DNA from: JADJOY01 sp046331705 [NCBI: bacterium]
GTDB taxonomy: Bacteria > JADJOY01
Direction of reading: 5' to 3'
Assembly: GCA_046331705.1 (NCBI GenBank)
Contig: JAXLQJ010000002.1
Span: 62,001 to 126,000 of the forward strand
Length of the DNA: 64,000 nucleotides
Positions within the stretch are counted from its first letter, which is position 1, and each line of letters opens with the position of its first letter. The notes under the pieces are model-generated. The model worked only from the letters and a program-made list of their open reading frames with translations, was not told the origin of the DNA and did not search any database. Below are positions 8,514 to 16,813 of this stretch, piece by piece. Position numbers and translations under genes: made by a program.

Positions 8514-10087
8514 ACGCTTCCCCGTCGTACGACGCGATCGTGCTGGGTGGTGGACCCAACGGCTTGATGTGCGCCGCGTACCTCGCCCGCGCCGGCCACC
8601 GCGTGGCACTCCTCGAGCGGCGTCACGAGACCGGTGGCGGGCTCAACACCGAGGAGTACTTCGGCTTCCGCTTCAACTTGCACGCCGTCTACCACCTGAT
8701 GGGCGAGCGCATGCCCGCGCACGGCGATCTCGGGCTCGCGGCGCTCGGCGTGCGCTACCTCTACCCGCCGGCAGTCGCGTCGTTCGCGCTCCGCGACGGC
8801 AAGGCGCTCGTCTTCACCCGCGATCCACGCGAGACCGCGCGGGCCATCGAGGCGCTCTGCGCCGCCGACGCGTCCCGCTACCTGCGCATGTGGGACGAGT
8901 TCCAGCCGATGCTCGACGAGTACCTGGTGCCGATGACCTACGAGCTGCCGCGGCCGGGCCTCGACCAGGTCGTGGCGCTGGGGCGAACCCCCGTCGGACA
9001 GCGGCTCGCCGAGCTCTCGGAGCTCACGTTCATCCAGGTGCTCGACCACTTCGGCTTCGCCGATCCGCGGGTGCGCATGGCGCTGCTCGCGTTCCCGGCG
9101 ATGTGGGGGCTCGCCCTCGACGAGCCGCTCGGGTTCCTCTTCCCCCTCTACCTCTGCCGCATGCTCGCGGCGGGGCTCGTGAAGGGTGGTTCGCATCGGC
9201 TCTCGTCGGCGATCTACCGCTCGTTCGTGAGCGCGGGCGGGACGGTGCTCGACGCGTGCGAGGCGACGCGCATCGTGGTCGAAGGTGGCACCGTCGCCGC
9301 CGTCGACTCCGCCGATGGCCGTCGGCTCGCGACGCGGACCGTCGTGTCCACGCTCGATCCGACGCAGACCTTCGCGGAGCTGTTGCGCGGCGTCGCGCTG
9401 CCCGAGGATCTGCGGTCCTCGGTGGATGGCTGGCAATGGGAGGAGCGCTCGCTCTTCGGGCTGCACCTCGGCGTGCGCGGCGAGGTGCGCTTCCACTGCG
9501 CCGCCGCGGACCCACGGGTGGCGGAGTCGATGATCGTGTTCCTGGGGATCGACACCGACGACGAGCTGATCGCGCACCTGCGCCACGTCGACGCCGGCCA
9601 TCCCGACGGCTGCGAGTGGATGCACGTGACCGTTCCGAGTCGCTTCGACGCGACGATGGCGCCGCCCGGGCACGCGGTGCTGCGCGGCGAGTCGGTGGTC
9701 GCCTACGATCCGGCGTGGCCGGAACGCGCGCACGCGTTCGGCGACTCGGCGCTGGCGCTGCTCGCGCGTCACGCCGAGCTGGGCGAGATCGTGCTCAGGC
9801 GCCACCACACTCCCGTCGACATCGAGCGCAAGCTCACGACCATGAAGCGCGGCTCGATCAAGCACGGTGCCCTGAAACCGCTTCAGATGGGCTACTACCG
9901 TCCCAACGATCTGTGCTCGCGCAGCGCCACACCCGTCCCGGGGCTCTTCCTGGGCGGCGCCTCGATGTACCCGGGAGGCATGATCCTGGGCGGCCCCGGC
10001 TATCTCGCCGCCCAGGTCGTCGGCGAGCACCTCGCGAACGCGAGCGGCGGCGCCCGGTCCGGATCGACGGCACCGGCCGATCCGTAG
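8510..10087 (+). CDS. FAD/NAD(P)-dependent oxidoreductase, COG1233 type (paralogue 2)
   Basis: 525-residue flavoprotein. I start it at ATG 8510, which overlaps the previous stop by 4 bp; the frame is open further upstream but that part is a shadow of paralogue 1. FAD motif AIVLGGGPNGLMCAAYLARA, then LLERRHETGGGLNTEE. The C-terminal half contains KRGSIKHG and PLQMGYYRPN, then the FAD-contact segment LGGASMYPGGMILGGPGY. This paired signature is shared with the paralogues at 16814 and 20300, so the three form one subfamily. Forms an operon with paralogue 1. Confidence 0.87.
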   Translation: MNASPSYDAIVLGGGPNGLMCAAYLARAGHRVALLERRHETGGGLNTEEYFGFRFNLHAVYHLMGERMPAHGDLGLAALGVRYLYPPAVASFALRDGKALVFTRDPRETARAIEALCAADASRYLRMWDEFQPMLDEYLVPMTYELPRPGLDQVVALGRTPVGQRLAELSELTFIQVLDHFGFADPRVRMALLAFPAMWGLALDEPLGFLFPLYLCRMLAAGLVKGGSHRLSSAIYRSFVSAGGTVLDACEATRIVVEGGTVAAVDSADGRRLATRTVVSTLDPTQTFAELLRGVALPEDLRSSVDGWQWEERSLFGLHLGVRGEVRFHCAAADPRVAESMIVFLGIDTDDELIAHLRHVDAGHPDGCEWMHVTVPSRFDATMAPPGHAVLRGESVVAYDPAWPERAHAFGDSALALLARHAELGEIVLRRHHTPVDIERKLTTMKRGSIKHGALKPLQMGYYRPNDLCSRSATPVPGLFLGGASMYPGGMILGGPGYLAAQVVGEHLANASGGARSGSTAPADP

Positions 10088-10138
10088 CGCGGCGGGGCGG
10101 CACGCACCCGGCGGCGCTGCCGGCTGCCGCGAGCGCGA

Positions 10139-11887
10139 TCAGGGCTTGGTGGGTGCCAAGGCCCGCGAGGTTCCAGCAGGCGCGGGATCGGCGGGGTCGG
10201 CAAGCGCCACCGCCCGCTCGCTCGGCTCGCGCGATGCGTCGGGCGCGACGCCCGCGGCGTCGGTCGCCGGCGTGGGTCCGGCCGGCGGGATGGGCGGCTG
10301 GCGCAGCCACTCGCCGAGCCGCGAGAGCTCGGGCATGCCGAGCAGCCGCGCCAGGACCAGGTAACACGCCATGCCGAGCGCCCCCAACACGGACGTCTCG
10401 ATCAGGTGGGCGACGCTGAGCGAGGTGAGATCGAAGCCGGCGAGGGAGCCGTGCGCGGCGAGCCAGCGGGCGACCCATCGCTCGCACGGAACGATCGCCA
10501 GTGCCATGAGCGCGGCGGCGAACGCGGGTCGCACGCTCGCACGCGCCAGCGCCACCATGCCCAGTCGCCCCAGCCGCCGCCGCAGGACGAGCAGCAAGAG
10601 CGGCAGCGACACCCACGCGTTGATGCTGAACGCGAGCGCGATCCCGCCCACGTCCCACCAGCGCGCCAGCGCGTAGCCCACGGCGGTCATCGGCGCGAGC
10701 AGCGTCACCACCATGAACGCGACGCGACGTGCCTCGCCGAGCGACATCGCCAGATAGGTGGGCACCTGATTCAGCACGATCGCCGCGATCCACGGCGCGA
10801 AGCCGAGCACCACCTGCGAGGTCAGCCGGGCGCTCTCGGCGGTGAATCGCCCGCGCAGGAAGAGCGCGCCCACCATCGGCTCGCGCAGCACGATCACCAG
10901 CGCCGTGATCGGCATCAGCACCACGCTCGCGATCCGCACGAAGGTGACCACCAGCTCGCGCAAGCGGGCGGTGTCGCCGGCGGCGGCGAGCGCGGCCATG
11001 CGCGGATAGAGCGGCGACACCAGCGAGCCCTGCACCAGCGTGGGCAGCACGATCAGCACCGACGTGCCGTACCGGAACGCCGCGACTCGTCCCGGCCCCA
11101 GGCGCGAGGCGAGCAACGAGGCCACGACGAAGCCCGCCACCACCGCCAGCGAGAAGATCGCCGTCGGCGTCACCTGCCGCAGCACCTCGCGCAACGCCTC
11201 GGATCGCCACTCGATCCGCAGTCGCAGGTGACGGTGGTAGGGCGCGAGCAGCGGCAGCACCATCAACGCCTGTGCCGCGTATCCGCTGACCAGACCCCAC
11301 GCGGCGCCATCGACTCCCAGCGTCGGCGCGAGCACCACCACCCCCACGATCAAGCCGGCGCTGGGGAGCAGCGTCGCCAGCGCCGCGGTGGTGAAGCGCT
11401 GGTAGGAGTAGAGCAACGCCTCGGCGAGCGCGAACGCCGGGAAGAGCACCATCACCGGCGTCACGATGCGCGTGATCCGCACGAAACGTCCGACGGCGTG
11501 CGCATCGAGCCCCGGCAACCAGCGCGCGCCGAGCGGCGCGGCGAGCGCGTAACCGGCGGCGAGCAGCAGGAGCGATCCGAGCGCCAGGTTCGCGAAGCTG
11601 GTCGCCAGACGCCACGCGCTCGCCTGTCCCTCGCCGCTGCGGGTCGCGACGAATTTCGGGACCAGCGAGAGGTGCAGCACCGAGCGCGCGTGAAAGCCGA
11701 GCATCACGGGAAGCAGCTGGCCGAGGAACAGCACGTCGGTGTCGACGCCGGCCCCGAAATGCGCGGCGACCACCGCCAGCGACACGAAGCGCAACGCCAG
11801 CGAAACGACCCCGATGACGGCGAGGGCCACCGACGCCGTGCGCATCCGCTGGGCGCGGCCGAGGGGTGCGAGGTCGTCGGAGCTCAT
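10139..11887 (-). CDS. MurJ/MviN-like lipid flippase (MOP superfamily)
   Basis: 582-residue polytopic membrane protein resembling MurJ/MviN, which flip lipid-linked precursors across the inner membrane. I chose ATG 11887 (MSSDDLAPLG...) because the first transmembrane helix follows at about residue 18; the frame stays open to 12151 but that part is Arg-rich and not membrane-like. Around 12-14 hydrophobic helices can be counted, ending near residue 530, then a Pro/Ala-rich cytoplasmic tail of about 50 residues. The pattern of charged residues between helices, such as FLRGRFTAES, is typical of the family (compare FxRGxF in MurJ). It stands alone, convergent with paralogue 2, so it may serve O-antigen or exopolysaccharide lipids rather than lipid II. 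Confidence 0.8.
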   Translation of the reverse strand: MSSDDLAPLGRAQRMRTASVALAVIGVVSLALRFVSLAVVAAHFGAGVDTDVLFLGQLLPVMLGFHARSVLHLSLVPKFVATRSGEGQASAWRLATSFANLALGSLLLLAAGYALAAPLGARWLPGLDAHAVGRFVRITRIVTPVMVLFPAFALAEALLYSYQRFTTAALATLLPSAGLIVGVVVLAPTLGVDGAAWGLVSGYAAQALMVLPLLAPYHRHLRLRIEWRSEALREVLRQVTPTAIFSLAVVAGFVVASLLASRLGPGRVAAFRYGTSVLIVLPTLVQGSLVSPLYPRMAALAAAGDTARLRELVVTFVRIASVVLMPITALVIVLREPMVGALFLRGRFTAESARLTSQVVLGFAPWIAAIVLNQVPTYLAMSLGEARRVAFMVVTLLAPMTAVGYALARWWDVGGIALAFSINAWVSLPLLLLVLRRRLGRLGMVALARASVRPAFAAALMALAIVPCERWVARWLAAHGSLAGFDLTSLSVAHLIETSVLGALGMACYLVLARLLGMPELSRLGEWLRQPPIPPAGPTPATDAAGVAPDASREPSERAVALADPADPAPAGTSRALAPTKP

Positions 11888-12084
11888 CGGAATCCTGGCG
11901 ATCGACTCGGACGGACGCCCCGGCCGAATCGTTCCGGAGCGGCGCACGCGAGCGCGCAGTCGCCGGTCGCGAGCGATGCAAGTACCAGCATGGCTCCGCC
12001 GCCACGCACCGCACCAGATCGGCGCGGCTTTGTCGCGAAAAGATGACGAACCAGGCCCGCGAAGGCACGAAACAGCCCCGAATT

Positions 12085-12100
12085 CGTGATGTCCGTCACG
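12085..12100. promoter_or_regulatory. CRP/FNR-like palindrome CGTGA-N6-TCACG
   Basis: Perfect 5-bp arms with a 6-base centre, the spacing of CRP-family sites (TGTGA-N6-TCACA). It lies 96 bp upstream of the flavoprotein start at 12196. A core GTGA-N6-TCAC is expected about once by chance in a window this size, so this call is weak on its own. Confidence 0.35.
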
Positions 12101-12195
12101 CTTCCGGCACTCGTCGGCGTGTACGTTCGGCGCCACTCGACGCGGCTCCACACCCCTGCCGAGCCGAGCGACGCCGACGCGAGCAGGAGAGCGCC

Positions 12196-13695
12196 ATGGC
12201 GAACGACGAAGCGGACGTGGTGGTCATCGGTGGCGGCCCCGGCGGCCTGAGCTGCGCGGCTGCGCTCGCGCATCGCGGCGTACGCACGTTGCTCCTCGAG
12301 AAGAACTCGCGCATCGGCGGCAAACCGGTCACCGTGTCCCGCAACGGCTACCGCTACGAGCTCGGTCCCAAGCTCCAGGTACCGATGCGTGGACCCGCGT
12401 TCGCGACGCTCTTCGAGGAGCTCGGGATCACGGCGCGCCTGCGCCCGATCCCGCTCACGGCGGCGACGCTCTCGTATCGGCCGCGGGAAGAGGCGGCGTA
12501 CCGCACCCTCGTCGCTCCCCAGACCGGCGACGACCCGACTCCGCTCTTCGACCTCTGGGGCCTCGACGAACGCGAGCGGCTCGAGGCCTTCTCGATGCTC
12601 ACGCAGCTCGTGATGCTGGAGGGGCCCGAGCTGGAAGCGCTCGACGACGTCAGCATGCACGACTACCTGCAGGCGCAGCTGCGCGTGCCGTGGCGCCTCT
12701 ACAGCTACATGGCGATGCACGCGAACGCGTCGTTGGCGGAGCCCATCGACCGCGTCGCCGCCTCCGAGCAGGTGCGCATCCTGAAGGACATCGCGTTGCG
12801 CGGCGCGGGCGGCTATTACCGGGGCGGCTTCGGGCGCGTCCTCGGCGACCTCGCGGCGGCGTTTCGCGGCATGGGGGGTGAGATCCGCAACGCGCACCGG
12901 GTGGAGCGCATCCGCGTCGAGCACGGGCGCGTGACCGGCGTCGAGACCCAGCACGGCACCATCCGGGCGCGCGCGGTGGTGAGCAGCGCGGGCATCCAGC
13001 CGACCGTCCTCGAGCTGGTGGGCCCCGCGCATTTCGAGACCGGCTACGTGAAGCGCATCCGCGCCCTCGAGCCGGGATGGGGGTGGGCCAGCGTCCGCTA
13101 TTTCCTCGACGCACCGGTCTTCCAGACGGGCATGGCGATGCTCTACTCGGACGAGAGCTGGTGGGACCTGGAACGCGCGCGCCGCGTGAGCGCGGGACAC
13201 GATCCCGACGAGGTCATCGTGTTCCTCACGGTGCCCGCGGTGTTCGACCCGACGATGGCGCCACCGGGCCGTCAATGCGTGATCAGCGGCACCATCTGCT
13301 CGCCGGACCCGAAGGCCGCGGAGATCGAGCGACTCCATCGCCGCGTCGACGCCATGATGGAGCGGGTCTACCCGGACGCGTGGCGCGCCGTCGTCGACCG
13401 CGAAGCCGACGGCCCCGCCGAGATCTCCGCCGCCACGCGGCACGCCGTGCTCCCGGGGCAAGGCGGCGAGTGCGTGGGATTGGGGCAGGTCGTCGGGCAA
13501 TGCGGGCGACACAAGCCGAAGAACGCGACGCCGCTGCCCGGGCTCTATCTCGCCGGAACCGACGCCGGCGCGGCGGGCATGGGGACCCATCAAGCCGCGA
13601 CGTCGGGGATGGTCGCCGCCGCGGCCGTGCTCGCGTACCTGCGCGCCGATTCCCAGCAATTCACGCGCGGGGCGTTGCTGCCCTACGCCTCGTGA
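12196..13695 (+). CDS. FAD/NAD(P)-dependent oxidoreductase, COG1233 type (paralogue 3)
   Basis: 499-residue flavoprotein. ATG 12196 is preceded by AGGAGA at 12185-12190. FAD motif VVVIGGGPGGLSCAAALAHR, then LLEKNSRIGGKPVTVS. The C-terminal FAD segment is LYLAGTDAGAAGMGTHQAAT. It is clearly the closest relative of paralogue 4 (14802-16280): both have the GK after the second Gly pair, a shared GQGGExxGLGQVVGQCG stretch and the GxGTxQAxxSGxxxAAAVL ending. These two make a second subfamily. It is convergent with, and overlaps by 13 bp, the small gene at 13683. Confidence 0.85.
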   Translation: MANDEADVVVIGGGPGGLSCAAALAHRGVRTLLLEKNSRIGGKPVTVSRNGYRYELGPKLQVPMRGPAFATLFEELGITARLRPIPLTAATLSYRPREEAAYRTLVAPQTGDDPTPLFDLWGLDERERLEAFSMLTQLVMLEGPELEALDDVSMHDYLQAQLRVPWRLYSYMAMHANASLAEPIDRVAASEQVRILKDIALRGAGGYYRGGFGRVLGDLAAAFRGMGGEIRNAHRVERIRVEHGRVTGVETQHGTIRARAVVSSAGIQPTVLELVGPAHFETGYVKRIRALEPGWGWASVRYFLDAPVFQTGMAMLYSDESWWDLERARRVSAGHDPDEVIVFLTVPAVFDPTMAPPGRQCVISGTICSPDPKAAEIERLHRRVDAMMERVYPDAWRAVVDREADGPAEISAATRHAVLPGQGGECVGLGQVVGQCGRHKPKNATPLPGLYLAGTDAGAAGMGTHQAATSGMVAAAAVLAYLRADSQQFTRGALLPYAS

Positions 13696-14105
13696 GCCCG
13701 CTGCTCCGCGCGGGTGCAGACCTCGACGGCGGTACCCGCGGCCACGCACTCCGCCGTCGCCGAGAGCGCCGCATCGGGAGGGAACGGGCCGCACGCTCGC
13801 CACACCAGCGAGCGCACGGTCTCGACCTTCCCGATCCGATCGGCGAGCTCGCTCAGTGCCTCCACGTCCCGATGGGCGATCGGCAGGTCGATGGTAGCCG
13901 ACGCGAGCTGCACGCGAACCGGTGAGACGACTTCGAGAAGATGGGGATCCAGCGCACGCATGGTGAGCGCTCGTGGATCGTCGGCGCGGCGGGAGGGCCG
14001 GCGGCGCCAGCGACTCACCGTCGGCTGCACGGCGCACGCGTTTCGAGGTGCGAGCTTCGCGCCAACCGCGGGCTCGAGCGCCGCGGCGAACGCGATCTCG
14101 CTCAC
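13683..14105 (-). CDS. hypothetical protein, coupled to the methyltransferase
   Basis: 140-residue unknown protein. The start is GTG at 14105, whose bases overlap the TGA of the upstream methyltransferase as GTGA; this stop-start coupling is the main evidence that the gene is real. A shorter ATG start at 13961 would give 92 residues. The C-terminal half (from MRALDPHLLEVVSP) has an ordered-looking alternation of hydrophobic residues and contains three Cys. No family recognised. Last gene of the leftward ten-gene run. Its 3' end overlaps that of paralogue 3 by 13 bp. Confidence 0.5.
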   Translation of the reverse strand: MSEIAFAAALEPAVGAKLAPRNACAVQPTVSRWRRRPSRRADDPRALTMRALDPHLLEVVSPVRVQLASATIDLPIAHRDVEALSELADRIGKVETVRSLVWRACGPFPPDAALSATAECVAAGTAVEVCTRAEQRAHEA

Positions 14106-14788
14106 GCAGCGGCGAGCGGATTGCGTGCGCTCACCACCCATCCCCACAGATTGAGCCAGGGATAGGGGAACGGGAACCGCCGAAACGACACGTCCTCGAA
14201 GCCCGCCGCGCGCACGATCGCGTGAAGCTCGGCGCGCCGATAGGAGTTCGAGCGCCACCAGCGCTCGATGAGCAGCGCCATCAGCCAGTTCCGGCGCGTG
14301 ATCGCGAACAGCAGCCGGCCGCCCGGGACCAGCCGAGCGCGGAGATGACCGAGCGCCGTCGCCAGCGAGGCCTTGGGGAGATACTCGAGCATCGCCGAGG
14401 ACAGCACCACGTCGTAGCCGCTCCACGAGGGAGGCAGCTCGTCGGGCGCCAGCACGTTGGCGATCGTGAGCCGGACGTTGGTGGCGTCGTTCGCCGCGAG
14501 CCAGTCGCGAAGCCGCGCCAGCATCGCCGGAGTGAGATCGAATCCGTCGATCGAGATGCCCGTGAGCCGGCGGGCGCGAATCACTGCGAGCGCGCCGCGG
14601 GTGACCACTCCCGTTCCGCATCCCGCGTCGAGGATGCGCTGGCCCGAGCCCAGGCACAGCTCGTGCGCCAAGAGGGCGCGGATTCCCGGGCCGTAACCGA
14701 GCAGATCGGCGAAGAACCAATGGTAGAGGTCGGTCTTCTCGGTGTAGAGCCGCCGCACCTCCTCCGCGGACAGACCGCGACCCTGCAC
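14102..14788 (-). CDS. class I SAM-dependent methyltransferase
   Basis: 228-residue methyltransferase. Motif I is ILDAGCGTG at residues 52-60, motif II area ISIDGFDLTP (about 77-86), and motif IV YDVVLSSAMLEYLPKAS (about 123-139). The fold resembles ubiquinone/sterol-type C- or O-methyltransferases, but the C-terminal region gives no clear substrate. Start is GTG at 14788, 13 bp after the stop of paralogue 4; its own stop overlaps the next start. Within this cluster, methylation of a lipid or isoprenoid product is a reasonable guess. Confidence 0.85.
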   Translation of the reverse strand: MQGRGLSAEEVRRLYTEKTDLYHWFFADLLGYGPGIRALLAHELCLGSGQRILDAGCGTGVVTRGALAVIRARRLTGISIDGFDLTPAMLARLRDWLAANDATNVRLTIANVLAPDELPPSWSGYDVVLSSAMLEYLPKASLATALGHLRARLVPGGRLLFAITRRNWLMALLIERWWRSNSYRRAELHAIVRAAGFEDVSFRRFPFPYPWLNLWGWVVSARNPLAAA

Positions 14789-14801
14789 GGGGCGGGTCCC
14801 G

Positions 14802-16280
14802 TCACGCCGCGCGCGCCGCGGCGTGGTGGTGCTCGAGCACGGCCGCGGCGACGTGGATGCCCGACTCGATCGCCTGCTGGGTGCCGACGCCGGTGCCCCC
14901 GGCGTCGCAGCCGACGATGAAGAGCCCCTCGATCGGCGTGCGGATGGAGGGCTTGCTGGGGCCGCATTGACCGACCACCTGGCCGAGGCCGATGGTCTCT
15001 CCGCCTTGGCCGTGGAACACCGACTCGCGGGTGAGGTTGGAGACGTCGCGCGGCGTGTAGAGCTCCTTGTCCTCGATCGCGTCGGCGAAGCCGGGGAAGG
15101 CGTCGAACAGGACCTTCTCCCCCGCCGCCGCCCACGCTTCGATCTCGGCGGCGGTCAGCTGCGGGCTGGGTGGGCAGAACGAGCCCGACAGCACGATCTG
15201 CTTCCCTTCCGGCGCGGCCGTGGGATCGTAGTTCGACGGCACCTCGTAATAGACCACGCCTTCGCGCGACGCCTCGCCTTGCGCCGCCGAGCGCAGCCGC
15301 TCCAGGCTCCACGGGCTGTCGTCCGAGAACACCACTCCGTACGGCACCTCGATCACCGGACGCTTCAGGAAATAGCGGTAGCCGAGCAACGCCCACGACG
15401 GCACCAGCTCACGGATGCGGCGCACGTAATCGGCAGGGAACTGCTCCTCGCCGACCAGCTTGACCACGGTCGGCTGAAGCCCGGCGTTGCTGACCACGAT
15501 CGGCGCTTCGAAGGTGCCTTGGCTCGTCACCACGCCCGTGACGCGGCCGTTCTCCACCACGATGCGCTCGGTGCGCGCCTTCATGAGCACGCGACCGCCG
15601 TTCCTGCGCACCGCCTCGCAATACGCCTCCGCGACCTTGCCGAACCCGCCGCGGCAGAACATGCCGCCGTGGCGCAGGAACATCGCCTGGAGGCTGCGGA
15701 TCGCCTCGGCGGCCTCGAGAAGATCGACGGGCACCATGAACATGCCGTCGCAGCACAAGCTCACCAGGAACGCGTAGAGCGAGCGCGGCACGCCGCGCGC
15801 GGTGATCCAGTCGTGAAAGCTCACGTCGTGGAGCTTCTCGATCTCCTCGGGCGGCATCATCGTCATCTCGGCGAACATCGCGATCGCCGTGCCGTGGTCT
15901 TCCTCCTTCACGCCCAGCCAATCGAAGATCACCATCGGGTCGGTCTCGCCGACGGGCATGTCGGGGAGCTGCGAGTGGGTCCCGGCGGGTGAGCGGTAGA
16001 TGGCCCCCTGGTGACCGGGCGCCACCAGCTCCGCGAGATCCTCGACCCCCAGCTCGCGGGCCACCGATTCGTAGAGGTTGTCGATCACCGGCGCCCCGAT
16101 CACCACCCACGCCGTGTACGTGAATCCGTTCTTGGTGAGACTCATCGCCTTGCCGCCGGCGCGAGCGTTCTTTTCCACCAGCAGCACCTTGAGACCGCGA
16201 CGCGCCAGCAACCCCGCGCAAGCGCTGCCACCGAAGCCCGCCCCCACCACGATCACGTCGTAGGTCTCGCCCGTCGTCAT
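14802..16280 (-). CDS. FAD/NAD(P)-dependent oxidoreductase, COG1233 type (paralogue 4)
   Basis: 492-residue flavoprotein starting at ATG 16280. FAD motif VIVVGAGFGGSACAGLLARR, then LLVEKNARAGGKAMSLT. The FAD C-terminal contact is LFIVGCDAGGTGVGTQQAI. It pairs with paralogue 3: same length, same GQGGE and GLGQVVGQCG motifs. A KARTERIVVENGRVTGV segment marks the FAD-domain crossover common to COG1233 enzymes. It is in the middle of the leftward operon, followed by the methyltransferase 13 bp downstream. Confidence 0.86.
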   Translation of the reverse strand: MTTGETYDVIVVGAGFGGSACAGLLARRGLKVLLVEKNARAGGKAMSLTKNGFTYTAWVVIGAPVIDNLYESVARELGVEDLAELVAPGHQGAIYRSPAGTHSQLPDMPVGETDPMVIFDWLGVKEEDHGTAIAMFAEMTMMPPEEIEKLHDVSFHDWITARGVPRSLYAFLVSLCCDGMFMVPVDLLEAAEAIRSLQAMFLRHGGMFCRGGFGKVAEAYCEAVRRNGGRVLMKARTERIVVENGRVTGVVTSQGTFEAPIVVSNAGLQPTVVKLVGEEQFPADYVRRIRELVPSWALLGYRYFLKRPVIEVPYGVVFSDDSPWSLERLRSAAQGEASREGVVYYEVPSNYDPTAAPEGKQIVLSGSFCPPSPQLTAAEIEAWAAAGEKVLFDAFPGFADAIEDKELYTPRDVSNLTRESVFHGQGGETIGLGQVVGQCGPSKPSIRTPIEGLFIVGCDAGGTGVGTQQAIESGIHVAAAVLEHHHAAARAA

Positions 16281-16337
16281 CCGTGCCTCCGTGAACGCGT
16301 CGACCTGCGGGAGCGAGCCCCCGCGCTCGCGACCGCC

Positions 16338-16772
16338 TCAGCCCTCGAGCATCGCCTCGACGGCACCGAGAAGCCGGTGATGCTTCTCGCTGTCGAGCGC
16401 CATGGCTTCGAGCAACGCCCGCGTCACCGTGCCGCCCTCCTCCGGAATCCGCGAGCGCAACTCGTGGCAGGCATCGATCGTCTCGCGCTCGTGCCGTCGG
16501 AGCTCGCGCGTCAGCTGCAAGAGCTTCGGCCGATCGACGCTGTGGCGCTTGGTCGGCGACGCCTCCCGCGGCTCGCGCAACCAGCTCGCCATGGTGCGCA
16601 GCAGCAGATGATGCAGCTCCTCCTCGGTGAGGATGTGACTCACGAGGCTGCCCAGCGCATCCTCGCCGAGGTTCTCCGCGAGCTCCCGATACGTCTCGAG
16701 AATCCGTCCCTCTTCGTTCGCGTGGCGATCGAAGCTCGCCGCGAGCGATTCGCGCATCTCGTCCCTGGCCAC
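16338..16772 (-). CDS. ferritin-like four-helix protein
   Basis: 144-residue, almost wholly helical protein. Start is GTG at 16772, with GGAGG 8 bases upstream on the minus strand; ATG 16757 is a weaker alternative. Helices carry Glu/His pairs typical of ferritin-like or rubrerythrin-like di-metal bundles: DRHANEEGRILETY, LTEEELHHLLL, ELRRHERETIDACHEL and ALDSEKHHRLLGAVE. Four such segments in order argue for a metal-binding bundle. Family assignment is my reading of the pattern. Between two flavoprotein genes, it might protect against, or use, oxygen species from the flavin chemistry. Confidence 0.65.
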   Translation of the reverse strand: MARDEMRESLAASFDRHANEEGRILETYRELAENLGEDALGSLVSHILTEEELHHLLLRTMASWLREPREASPTKRHSVDRPKLLQLTRELRRHERETIDACHELRSRIPEEGGTVTRALLEAMALDSEKHHRLLGAVEAMLEG

Positions 16773-16813
16773 GGTCGTATCCTCCGCTCGTCGCGCGTCC
16801 GGGATCCGGATCG

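Noticed and set aside
11888-12151. Longer MurJ-like protein starting near 12151
   Set aside because: The extra 88 residues are Arg/Ser-rich without membrane helices; ATG 11887 directly precedes the first helix.
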